From Pseudomonadota bacterium (GTDB lineage Bacteria > Pseudomonadota > Gammaproteobacteria > Steroidobacterales > Steroidobacteraceae), in NCBI GenBank assembly GCA_018241455.1, contig JAFEDW010000086.1, positions 1 through 7,930 on the forward strand: 7,930 nucleotides of DNA, given 5' to 3'. The notes below the pieces were generated by a model. The model did not search any database and was not told the origin of the DNA. It worked only from the letters and a program-made list of their open reading frames with translations. The translations under genes and the position numbers were made by a program. Below, piece by piece: positions 1 through 6,504 of the stretch; position 1 is the stretch's first letter, and every line of letters begins with the position of its first letter.

Positions 1-47
1 GGCACCGGGCGTCGCGTCGTGCCAAAGGGCCGCGCCTGCATCGGCGC

Positions 48-2615
48 CTACTGCGGTCGCGGCCGCGGCCGCAGGATCGTGACCGGGGAACCGTCGCCAT
101 GTTTGTCGTCGCGTGCGCGCGTGGCGGCGGCTGGCCAGACGGCGGCCAGGCGTGCCGGCGTGTCGATGATGTAGTCGGGCAGTTCCTCGAGTGGTGCGGG
201 GCGCGCGATCAGGAAACCCTGCACCTGGATGTCGCCCCACTGCGCCAGCGTGTCGAGTTGCCCGGCGCGTTCGATGCCTTCGACGGTGACGGACAAACCG
301 CGGCTCTGGCACAGCTGCACGCAGGAGTGTGCGAACGACGCGGCATTGGCGTTGTCCTCGATGTTGCGCACCAGGCTGCGGTCGAGCTTGACGCGCGTCA
401 GCGGCAATTCCTCGATCGACTTGAGCGTCGAGTAGCCGGTGCCGAAATCATCGAGTGCCACGGCCACGCCAAGGCGGCGCAGGTCGTGCAGTGCCTCGCT
501 GGCGCGCCGGCCCGTTTGCAGCGCCGATTCGGTGAGTTCGATCTCGAGGCAACCCGGATCCATCTGCGCGACGCGCAGCGCCTTCTCCACCGAATCGATG
601 AAGCGCCCGGCCATGAACTGCTGCGCCGACACGTTGACGGCGACGCGCGCGGCCGGCCACGGGCCAGCCCGCAGGTTGCGCGCCGCTTCCACCGCGGTGC
701 GCAGCAGCCAGTCGCTGAGCTCGAGCAGCAGCCCCGACTGTTCGGCGATGTCGATGAATTCGCTCGCCGGCGCGAGCTGGCCATCGCTGTGTTGCCAGCG
801 CAGCAGCGCTTCGATTGCAGTAGTGCGGCCGGTGACGAGCGACACCTCCGGCTGGTAGTGCAGCCGGAAGTCGTCCTCGGCCAGCGCGCGGCGCAGCGCC
901 TGTTCGGTGTGGAAGCGGTGTGAAGCGCCGGCCAGCAGCTCGGCGCGGTAGAACTGGAAGCCGCTGCGCCCCTTGGCCTTGGCATCGTGCAGCGCCGAGT
1001 CGGCGGCGCGCAGCAACGACTCCACCGAGTCGCCATGTTGCGGGTAGAGCGCAATGCCGGCACTCAGGCTGACCACCAGGTCGCGCTCGTCGACGCGCAG
1101 CGGCGCCGAGAATTCGCGCAGCAAATGCGCCATGAAGCGCTCGACGGCTTCGGCCCGCCGCACCGTCGGGATCACCAGCGTGAACTCATCGCCACCGAGG
1201 CGGCACAGGAAGCCGATCCGGCCGGCGGCCTTCTGCAGGCGCGCCGCGATCGCGCGCAGCACGCGGTCGCCGTACTGGTGGCCGAGCGTGTCATTGATCG
1301 TCTTGAAGTTGTCGATATCCATGTACAGCACGGCGCAGGTCAGCGATTGCGCGCGCGCCCGTTCGATGGTCAGTTCCAGCCGCTTGTGCAGGTCACGGCG
1401 ATTGGGCAGCTCGGTCAGCGGATCGTGGTGGGCGAGGTGGCGCAGGTCTTCGGTCCGCTGCGCGATGCGCTCCTCCAGCACCGACTGCTGCTCGCGGAGC
1501 GAACGCTGCGAGGTGTGCAGCGCCTCGGCCATGTCGTTGAACGCCGCTGCCAGCTCGTCCAGCTCGCGCATGCCGCCGCGCGGTACACGTGCGTCGAGCG
1601 CGCCACCCGCCAAACGCCGCGTGCCCACCAGCAGGCGGCGGACCGGGGAGGCGATACCGACCAGCGCCACCAGCGCAATCAGCAGCACGACGCCCAGTAC
1701 GCCGAGCGTGACGCGCGTGAGGTTGCTTTCGGTGCGCTCGGCGGCGACGCGCGCTCCACCCGCGGCCTCGGTCAGCGCCTCCCACGCGGGCTTCTGCAGC
1801 TTGCTTCCGATCAACGTGTCGAGCTCGTGCGCCGACTGCTCGAATTCGGCCAGCGAGCTGGTGATGATCTGCGCCAGCTGCAGGAAGCGGTTGCGGCCGC
1901 GCACGGCCGTGCCCAGGTCGTCGCGCATCAGTTCGAGCCAGGCGCCACCAGGTGAGCGCGCGAATTCCTGCGCGTGCGTGCGGAACAATCCGGTCAGCGC
2001 GGCTTCGCTGGCCGCCTCGGCCTGTACCGTTGCATCCGATGGGGCCGCGAACAACATCAGCGCGCTCGCCCGCAGCGTCGCCGCCGAGCGCGATAACTCG
2101 GACAGCGATTTCCGGACGTACACCTGGTCGCCTGCCTCGAAGCCGCGCGCCGCCAGCGCGGCGCGGTCGGCGAGCGAATTCAGCGCCGCCAGCGCGGTGC
2201 GGCTCTGCGACTCGCGCTGCACGTACAGCTCGGCGATGGCCAGGCCGTGCGTGCGCAGCGCCTCGAGCCGCGGCCGCAGGTCGGCATTTGCGGTGCTCGC
2301 CGTCGCGGGCGCGAGCTGCGCATACTCATCGTAGGTCGACAGCAGCCGCTCGGCCGCCAGCGAGATATCCGCGGCCGGACCGTCCGTATTGTTGCGCGTG
2401 TGGTCGGCGACCTCACGCTCGTAGGCGACGAGCGCGGCCTCGAGATCGCGCGCCTTGCGCAGCGTCGGCTCGTACTGGCGCTCGACCTTGCGGATCAGCT
2501 GCGCGGTATCCTCGGTGCTCTGGTGCGCCAGCCGCATGCCGAGGGCGAGCGCGACGAACACCCCCAGGAAGGCGATGACCAGCGACAGCCCGATGGAGGG
2601 TTTGATGGAGCGCAT
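48..2615 (-). CDS. Membrane-anchored HAMP-GGDEF-EAL cyclic-di-GMP enzyme (diguanylate cyclase/phosphodiesterase)
   Basis: This 855-residue inner-membrane protein should make and/or hydrolyse cyclic-di-GMP, controlling biofilm or motility. Order of parts: short basic N-terminus; membrane helix about 9-26; helical periplasmic sensor region about 27-300 (no family recognised); second membrane helix about 302-321; HAMP about 322-375; a coiled linker; GGDEF about 392-555; EAL about 558-818; Pro/Arg-rich tail. The GGDEF signature is intact (RLGGDEF, 474-478; metal Asp in MDIDNFK at 433). The RxxD inhibitory site that normally lies five residues before it is missing: both key positions are Gly. The EAL domain keeps the catalytic set: E602 (EALLRW), N661, E693 (ELTES), D722/D723 (DDFGTG), K743, E779 and Q799. 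So hydrolysis is expected and synthesis is possible. I chose the ATG at 2615 because it gives a basic tail followed directly by the helix. A TTG at 2645 would add ten residues. No good Shine-Dalgarno is seen. The gene is divergent from the methyltransferase. Confidence 0.93.
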   Translation of the reverse strand: MRSIKPSIGLSLVIAFLGVFVALALGMRLAHQSTEDTAQLIRKVERQYEPTLRKARDLEAALVAYEREVADHTRNNTDGPAADISLAAERLLSTYDEYAQLAPATASTANADLRPRLEALRTHGLAIAELYVQRESQSRTALAALNSLADRAALAARGFEAGDQVYVRKSLSELSRSAATLRASALMLFAAPSDATVQAEAASEAALTGLFRTHAQEFARSPGGAWLELMRDDLGTAVRGRNRFLQLAQIITSSLAEFEQSAHELDTLIGSKLQKPAWEALTEAAGGARVAAERTESNLTRVTLGVLGVVLLIALVALVGIASPVRRLLVGTRRLAGGALDARVPRGGMRELDELAAAFNDMAEALHTSQRSLREQQSVLEERIAQRTEDLRHLAHHDPLTELPNRRDLHKRLELTIERARAQSLTCAVLYMDIDNFKTINDTLGHQYGDRVLRAIAARLQKAAGRIGFLCRLGGDEFTLVIPTVRRAEAVERFMAHLLREFSAPLRVDERDLVVSLSAGIALYPQHGDSVESLLRAADSALHDAKAKGRSGFQFYRAELLAGASHRFHTEQALRRALAEDDFRLHYQPEVSLVTGRTTAIEALLRWQHSDGQLAPASEFIDIAEQSGLLLELSDWLLRTAVEAARNLRAGPWPAARVAVNVSAQQFMAGRFIDSVEKALRVAQMDPGCLEIELTESALQTGRRASEALHDLRRLGVAVALDDFGTGYSTLKSIEELPLTRVKLDRSLVRNIEDNANAASFAHSCVQLCQSRGLSVTVEGIERAGQLDTLAQWGDIQVQGFLIARPAPLEELPDYIIDTPARLAAVWPAAATRARDDKHGDGSPVTILRPRPRPQ

Positions 2616-2697
2616 CTGTGCAAAGCATACCCAAGCGACCGGCAACTGGTAGCGGGATTGGCTCGCCGTTCCCCGCGCCGGATGGATCAGCCGATGC

Positions 2698-2712
2698 GTG
2701 ACATTATGTTAC
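2698..2712. promoter_or_regulatory. Near-palindrome in divergent spacer, candidate operator/promoter
   Basis: GTGACATTATGTTAC has 7-bp arms around a single central base, with one mismatched pair. It sits in the most AT-rich part of the 135-bp spacer between the c-di-GMP enzyme and the methyltransferase. It overlaps a weak extended -10 on the plus strand (TG at 2699-2700, one base, then CATTAT at 2702-2707). It also overlaps a CATAAT -10-like hexamer on the minus strand (2703-2708). No convincing -35 box was found on either strand. The symmetry and position suggest a dimeric repressor or activator site that could affect both genes. The regulator is not identifiable from the sequence. Confidence 0.35.
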
Positions 2713-2740
2713 CGGCGAAGGATCATGGTTCACACATAAA

Positions 2741-2746
2741 AGGGAG
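2741..2746 (+). promoter_or_regulatory. Shine-Dalgarno of the methyltransferase gene
   Basis: AGGGAG lies four bases before the ATG at 2751. It fixes that ATG as the start over in-frame ATGs at 2694 and 2706, which lack such a site and would extend the protein upstream of the first family-like residues. Confidence 0.7.
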
Positions 2747-2750
2747 CGCA

Positions 2751-3536
2751 ATGGAAACGCAGGGCGGCGAGCACTATCACGGCCGGATGATCGACATGCT
2801 GCAGGCCGTCTGGGGCGAGGGATTCCTCTCGCCGGGCGGTCCGGAGGAGGTGGCCCGGCTGGTCGCCGACGCGGATCTCACCGGCGCCTCGGTGCTCGAT
2901 ATCGGTTGCGGCGCGGGCGGCATCGATATTGCGCTGGTGCGCAATCACGGCGTCGGGTACGTGACCGGCATCGACGTGGAAGACACGGTGCTGGCCAGCG
3001 CCCGTGCGCTGGTCGCGCGCCAATCGCTCGGCGCGCGGATCGGGTTGGTCAAGGTCTGTCCCGGTCCGCTGCCGTTTCCGCCCGGCACCTTCGATATCGT
3101 GTTCTCGAAGGACAGCATCGTGCACATCGTCGACAAACACGCGCTGATGCTCGAGGTGTTTCGCGTGCTGAAGGCCGGCGGCCGCTTCATCGCCTCCGAC
3201 TGGCTGATCGGGCACGATGGCGCGCCGTCGCCCGCCATGGCGGAATACATCGCCGCCGAGGGCCTCGATTTCGGCATGGCTTCGCCACGGCGCTACGAGG
3301 ACGCGATGCGCAGCGCAGGCTTCGTCGACGTGTCGGTCACGAGCCGCAACGCCTGGTATCGCAACCAGGCGCGCACCGAACTGGAACGGCTGCGCGGCGC
3401 GGTCGGGGCTGCGGCCGCACGCAGCGTCGGCCAGGACTTCGTCGACGAGAACATCGCGATCTGGTCGCGAATGATCCCGGTGCTCGACAGCGGCGAGCAC
3501 TGTCCGACGCACCTGCGCGCGACCAAGCCACGCTAG
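2751..3536 (+). CDS. Class I SAM-dependent methyltransferase, phosphoethanolamine N-methyltransferase-like
   Basis: This 261-residue cytoplasmic enzyme is expected to transfer a methyl group from S-adenosylmethionine. The Rossmann signature is clear: VLDIGCGAGG at 48-57 (motif I), GIDVE at 73-77 with acidic D75, FDIVFSKDSIVHI at 114-126, and VLKAGGRFIASDW at 139-151. Length, the N-terminal stretch with Y9 before a WGEGFLSPGG segment (21-30), and a C-terminus ending in an RATK motif recall the phosphobase methyltransferases of Plasmodium and nematodes. From memory of the Plasmodium enzyme, its catalytic Tyr19, Asp128 and His132 line up with Y9, D121 and H125. Residues that hold the substrate phosphate there appear replaced: Tyr160 by W151, Arg179 by E170, Tyr181 by L172 and Lys247 by M241. 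The methyl acceptor may therefore be a different small amine. Arsenite or sterol methyltransferases are less likely, since neither signature is seen. The gene stands alone, divergent from the c-di-GMP enzyme and convergent with the GFA gene. Confidence 0.88.
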   Translation: METQGGEHYHGRMIDMLQAVWGEGFLSPGGPEEVARLVADADLTGASVLDIGCGAGGIDIALVRNHGVGYVTGIDVEDTVLASARALVARQSLGARIGLVKVCPGPLPFPPGTFDIVFSKDSIVHIVDKHALMLEVFRVLKAGGRFIASDWLIGHDGAPSPAMAEYIAAEGLDFGMASPRRYEDAMRSAGFVDVSVTSRNAWYRNQARTELERLRGAVGAAAARSVGQDFVDENIAIWSRMIPVLDSGEHCPTHLRATKPR

Positions 3537-3548
3537 CCGGCGACGCAG

Positions 3549-3983
3549 CTATTCCGGCAGCGTGACACCCGAGCCGCCCATCTCGCCCGGCATGTCCTTC
3601 ATCTTCGGCAGCCCGTCGTGCATCCGCAATACCGATTCCTGGTAGTTGACGTGCACGCCGGCGCGAAACGGGAAGCGCGGAATCGAGGCGGCGTATACGT
3701 CGGTGACGCCCCAACCCGGATGTTCGGTGTACAGGTGTCCGCCGCAGCTCCGGCACCATTTGCGGTTGCTGCGAGGCGTTTTCGCGAAACTGCCGATGTG
3801 ATCCGCGCCGCGCTTGATCTTCAGCGCCTCGGGTTTCCATAGCGTAAACGCATTGACCGGCGCTGCCGACCAGCTGCGGCAGGATTCGCAGTGACAGTAG
3901 CCCATGCCGACGGGCTCGCCGCTGACGGTGAATTGCACCGTGCCGCAGAAGCAGCTGCCCTGGTGTACAGGTTCATGACTCAT
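3549..3983 (-). CDS. GFA/CENP-V family zinc-binding protein
   Basis: This is a 144-residue cytoplasmic protein of the glutathione-dependent formaldehyde-activating enzyme (GFA) fold. It carries the full Cys pattern of the family: CFC at 11-13, CHCESC at 30-35 and CRSC at 77-80 followed by GGHLYTEHP. That gives seven cysteines for two zinc ions. Length is typical of a single-domain member. GFA was first described as speeding formation of S-hydroxymethylglutathione from formaldehyde and glutathione, but most family members have no proven reaction, so the name should be read as a fold. The ATG at 3983 is supported by a GAGGAA site (3992-3997, minus strand) eight bases upstream. The gene is divergent from the AraC regulator and ends 12 bp from the methyltransferase stop. 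Control by the AraC protein is plausible from position only. Confidence 0.9.
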   Translation of the reverse strand: MSHEPVHQGSCFCGTVQFTVSGEPVGMGYCHCESCRSWSAAPVNAFTLWKPEALKIKRGADHIGSFAKTPRSNRKWCRSCGGHLYTEHPGWGVTDVYAASIPRFPFRAGVHVNYQESVLRMHDGLPKMKDMPGEMGGSGVTLPE

Positions 3984-3991
3984 GGCTCGTG

Positions 3992-3997
3992 TTCCTC
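3992..3997 (-). promoter_or_regulatory. Shine-Dalgarno of the GFA-family gene
   Basis: GAGGAA on the minus strand lies eight bases before the start codon at 3983. This is close to ideal spacing and supports that start. Confidence 0.65.
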
Positions 3998-4058
3998 ATG
4001 ACATCGGGTCGGGTTGCAGGCCCGTGGGTGTGGGACCGGCGTCAGTATCTGTCGCCCC

Positions 4059-4070
4059 GGCGAGCTCGCC
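4059..4070. promoter_or_regulatory. Perfect 12-bp palindrome in the GFA/AraC divergent spacer
   Basis: GGCGAGCTCGCC is a perfect self-complementary 12-mer near the middle of the 144-bp spacer between the GFA and AraC starts. The position suits an operator acting on one or both genes. AraC-family proteins usually bind asymmetric or directly repeated sites, so this may belong to another regulator. It may also be chance in GC-rich DNA, where a few such palindromes are expected in this window. Confidence 0.25.
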
Positions 4071-4127
4071 CATGCCCGCGCGTCCAACGTTCTTGCGCAG
4101 GACGCCAGCATTTGCTTAGTCTCGCGC

Positions 4128-5123
4128 ATGGATGCCATTTCCGACGTGTTGCGTGTCGTGCGCCTGGGCGGTGCCGTGTATCTCAACGGTGAATTCACGG
4201 CACCCTGGTCGATCATCGGCCGCGCCGACCAGCAGTTGTGCGCGGGGTTCCTGCCGCGCTCGCAGCGCGTTGTCTCGTACCACCTGATTACCGAGGGCAG
4301 TTGCTGGGCGCGGCTGGCCGACGACGCGGGATCCGCCGTGCGTGTCAACGCGGGGGAACTGCTGGTCGTGCCGCACGGCGAACACCACATCATGGCCAGC
4401 TCGCTCGATCTCGAGCCGGTGCCTTCGGCGCCGATGCTGGCCAGCGAGCTCGAGAACTCACCGGGCGAGGTGCTCAAGGTTTCCTATGGCGGGGGCGGCG
4501 CAGCCACGCGCCTGGTATGCGGCTTCCTCGCCTGCGACGAGACGCTCACCAATCCATTGCTGGCTTCGCTCCCGCGGTTGTTCACGGTCGACATGCGCAA
4601 CGACCCGCACTCGGCCTGGCTCGAGAACTCGCTCAGGTTTGCCGCCGAGCAGGCCGCTGAGATCCGCCCCGGCAGTTCCTGCGTGCTGGCCAAGCTGTCC
4701 GAGCTGCTGTTCGTCGAAGCCGTGCGTCGCTGCATCGATGCGCTGGCGGACGATCGCCGTGGCTGGTTGGCCGGCGTGCGTGACCGTTTCGTCGGGCGAG
4801 CGCTGGCGCTGATGCATGCGCAACCGGCGCGCGACTGGACGGTCGACGAGCTTGCGCGCCGTGTCGGCCTGTCGCGCTCGGCACTGGCACAGCGATTCTC
4901 CGATTTGCTCGGCCAGCCGCCGATGCAATACCTGGCGCGCTGGCGCCTGCAGGTCGCGGCGCATGAACTGGCCGCCGGCAACGAGGTACTGGCCACGATA
5001 GCGGCCCGCGTCGGCTACGACTCCGAAGCGGCGTTCAATCGCGCCTTCAAGCGCGAATACGGCATGCCGCCGGCGGGCTGGCGCAAGCGCCACGGCCGCT
5101 CAGCCGCCGCCCCCGGCAACTGA
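4128..5123 (+). CDS. AraC-family transcriptional regulator with N-terminal Cupin_6 domain
   Basis: This 331-residue DNA-binding regulator has an N-terminal half (about 1-200) matching the Cupin_6 ligand-binding type. It opens MDAISDVLRVVRLGGAVY, followed by YHLITEGSCW at 51-60, GELLVVPHGEHHIMAS at 76-91, and the typical LVCGFLACDETLTNPLLASLP at 129-149. The C-terminal AraC domain has two helix-turn-helix units. The first is at about 237-262 (WTVDELARRVGLSRSALAQRF) and the second at about 288-320 (LATIAARVGYDSEAAFNRAFKREYG, then PPAGWRK). I chose the ATG at 4128 because the family normally begins right at this MDxxSDVL-like motif. A TTG at 4014 would add 38 residues that look non-coding. No Shine-Dalgarno is visible before 4128. 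The divergent GFA gene and the TPR gene 112 bp downstream are the likeliest targets. Members of this family often control oxidation or detoxification enzymes, but the ligand here is unknown. Confidence 0.92.
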   Translation: MDAISDVLRVVRLGGAVYLNGEFTAPWSIIGRADQQLCAGFLPRSQRVVSYHLITEGSCWARLADDAGSAVRVNAGELLVVPHGEHHIMASSLDLEPVPSAPMLASELENSPGEVLKVSYGGGGAATRLVCGFLACDETLTNPLLASLPRLFTVDMRNDPHSAWLENSLRFAAEQAAEIRPGSSCVLAKLSELLFVEAVRRCIDALADDRRGWLAGVRDRFVGRALALMHAQPARDWTVDELARRVGLSRSALAQRFSDLLGQPPMQYLARWRLQVAAHELAAGNEVLATIAARVGYDSEAAFNRAFKREYGMPPAGWRKRHGRSAAAPGN

Positions 5124-5205
5124 GCCACGGCGCCTTGCATTCCGGACGCTGGCGCAATCGCGGCGGCGTTCCGGGCATACGCATCGGCGCCCGCATTGCC
5201 GATAC

Positions 5206-5235
5206 TGCCACTCCAGGTTTCGATGGAGTGCGGCA
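5206..5235 (+). promoter_or_regulatory. Hairpin sequestering the ribosome binding site of the TPR gene
   Basis: CACTCCA (5209-5215) pairs perfectly with TGGAGTG (5224-5230) across an 8-base loop. An outer TGC (5206-5208) pairs with GCA (5233-5235) after a two-base bulge. The paired right arm contains the GGAG (5225-5228) that serves as Shine-Dalgarno, seven bases before the ATG at 5236. In RNA this fold would hide the ribosome binding site, so translational control is possible. It could equally be a chance fold in GC-rich sequence. No U-tract follows, so it is not a terminator. Confidence 0.4.
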
Positions 5236-6504
5236 ATGGAATTCGTGGATCCGCGTGGCTTGCCCGTGTCGCCCGCCCGCGCGAGTGCGATGGAGCGGCT
5301 CGACGCGGCGCTCGCCGCGCTCCACGGCTACCGCGGCGATGCGCTGGCCGAAGTGGATGCCTTGCTCGCGGACGAACCCGGCTTCGTCAGCGCGCGCTGC
5401 CTGCGCGCCGGATTGCTGGTGCTCGCCGATGACCGTGCCGCCGACCGCGAGCTCGCTACCGAGCTGGCCGCACTGGATGCGCTGCGCGCGCACGCTACGG
5501 CACGCGACCATGCGCACGCGTGCGCCGCGCGCGCCTGGCTGGGCGGCGATGCGCACCTGGCTTTGCAATACTATGGTGACATCGTCGCGCGCCACCCGCG
5601 CGATTTGCTGGCGTTGCAGATAGCGCACAACCTGGACCTGCGGCTGGGCGCCACGGAGTCCCTGCGTGATCGGATTGCGGCGGTATTGCCGCACTGGCAT
5701 GAGGGCCTGGCCGGCTACGGGTGCGTGCTCAGCATGTACGCCTTCGGTCTGCAGGAAAACGCGCACTGCGAGGCTGCGCTCCACGTCGGCCGCCACGCCC
5801 TCGAGTTGACGCCCGGCAATCCAGGCGCCATCCACGCGATTGCCCACGTGCATCACCGTCGTCGCGAGGCCGCCGAGGGCCTGCGCTGGCTGCGGCACAC
5901 GCGCGCGAGCTGGGACGGCAACAGCGCATTCAGCGTGCACAACGCCTGGCACGAGGCATTGTTCCACCTGCAGCTCGAGGACGTGGACGCCGCACTGGCC
6001 ATCTACGATGGCAGGATCCGCTCGGCCGGCAATTCCGGTGTCTCCGCGCTGGTCGACGCTTCGGCGCTGCTGTGGCGGATCGCGCTGCGCCGCGCGGGCC
6101 TGCAGCAGCGCTGGGACGAGCTGGCCGACCTGTGGGAACGCAAGGTGCAGGACCAGCGCCGCATCTTCAACAACGTGCACGCGCTGATGGCCTGCGCCGC
6201 GGCCGGGCGCGAGCGCAGTGCGGCGCGCATCATCGGGCTGATCGCCGACCGCCAGTTGCAACGCACGGTTGTTACTGCCGACCAGCGCCTGGGCCTGCCG
6301 GTATCCATGGGCGTGCACGCCTTCTGCCGCGGACAGTACGCCGAGGCCGTGCAGCAGCTCACGCAGGTGCGCGAGCTGGCGCGACGCTGTGGCGGCAGCG
6401 TGGCGCAGTGCGACCTGGTGGAACTGACGTTGCGGGAGGCGCAGGCGCGCCACGCGCGGCGGCTGCTTCAGGCTGCGCCCGCCGCGTCCTTGAGCGCGGC
6501 GTAG
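5236..6504 (+). CDS. TTC38/StaR-like tetratricopeptide repeat protein
   Basis: This 422-residue, probably cytoplasmic protein has no signal peptide or membrane helix. It is built of helical TPR-like repeats along its whole length. The middle and end closely recall the TTC38 family (StaR_like in conserved-domain naming), found in bacteria, plants and animals. Hallmarks are AFGLQE at 169-174, IHAIAHVHH at 199-207, HNAWHEALF at 235-243 followed by DAALAIYD at 251-258, FNNVHALMA at 311-319, LGLPV at 352-356 and GGSVAQCDL at 386-394. The family's biochemical role is unknown. StaR from a glycopeptide antibiotic cluster was once suggested to be an enzyme, without proof. The clustered conserved histidines are unusual for a pure scaffold. 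The ATG at 5236 follows a GGAG site seven bases upstream. The gene lies on the same strand as and 112 bp after the AraC gene, and its last 37 bp overlap the end of the opposing GGDEF-EAL gene. Confidence 0.88.
   Translation: MEFVDPRGLPVSPARASAMERLDAALAALHGYRGDALAEVDALLADEPGFVSARCLRAGLLVLADDRAADRELATELAALDALRAHATARDHAHACAARAWLGGDAHLALQYYGDIVARHPRDLLALQIAHNLDLRLGATESLRDRIAAVLPHWHEGLAGYGCVLSMYAFGLQENAHCEAALHVGRHALELTPGNPGAIHAIAHVHHRRREAAEGLRWLRHTRASWDGNSAFSVHNAWHEALFHLQLEDVDAALAIYDGRIRSAGNSGVSALVDASALLWRIALRRAGLQQRWDELADLWERKVQDQRRIFNNVHALMACAAAGRERSAARIIGLIADRQLQRTVVTADQRLGLPVSMGVHAFCRGQYAEAVQQLTQVRELARRCGGSVAQCDLVELTLREAQARHARRLLQAAPAASLSAA

Noticed and set aside
1..47. GGCAC (1-5) and GTGCC (19-23) inverted repeat after the left GGDEF-EAL stop
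   Set aside because: Short stem, long loop, no T-run in the minus direction. The remaining bases hold no visible feature and the window edge cuts the context.
99..2578. Several long open frames on the plus strand opposite the left GGDEF-EAL gene (99-923, 987-1955, 1054-2334, 1952-2578)
   Set aside because: Their products are low-complexity, rich in Arg, Ala, Ser, His or Gln with no recognisable domain, and lie antisense to a clear GGDEF-EAL protein. They arise from few stop codons in GC-rich DNA.
3536..3558. GCCGG/CCGGC inverted repeat between the convergent methyltransferase and GFA stops
   Set aside because: Only a 5-bp stem with a 13-base loop and no T-tract on either side, so too weak to call a bidirectional terminator.
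2751..3983. A formaldehyde/one-carbon pathway formed by the methyltransferase and the GFA gene
   Set aside because: The genes are convergent rather than co-transcribed, and neither substrate is established, so adjacency alone does not support a joint pathway.
5047..6453. 468-codon minus-strand frame opposite the TPR gene
   Set aside because: No recognisable domain and biased composition. The plus strand encodes a clear TTC38-like protein.
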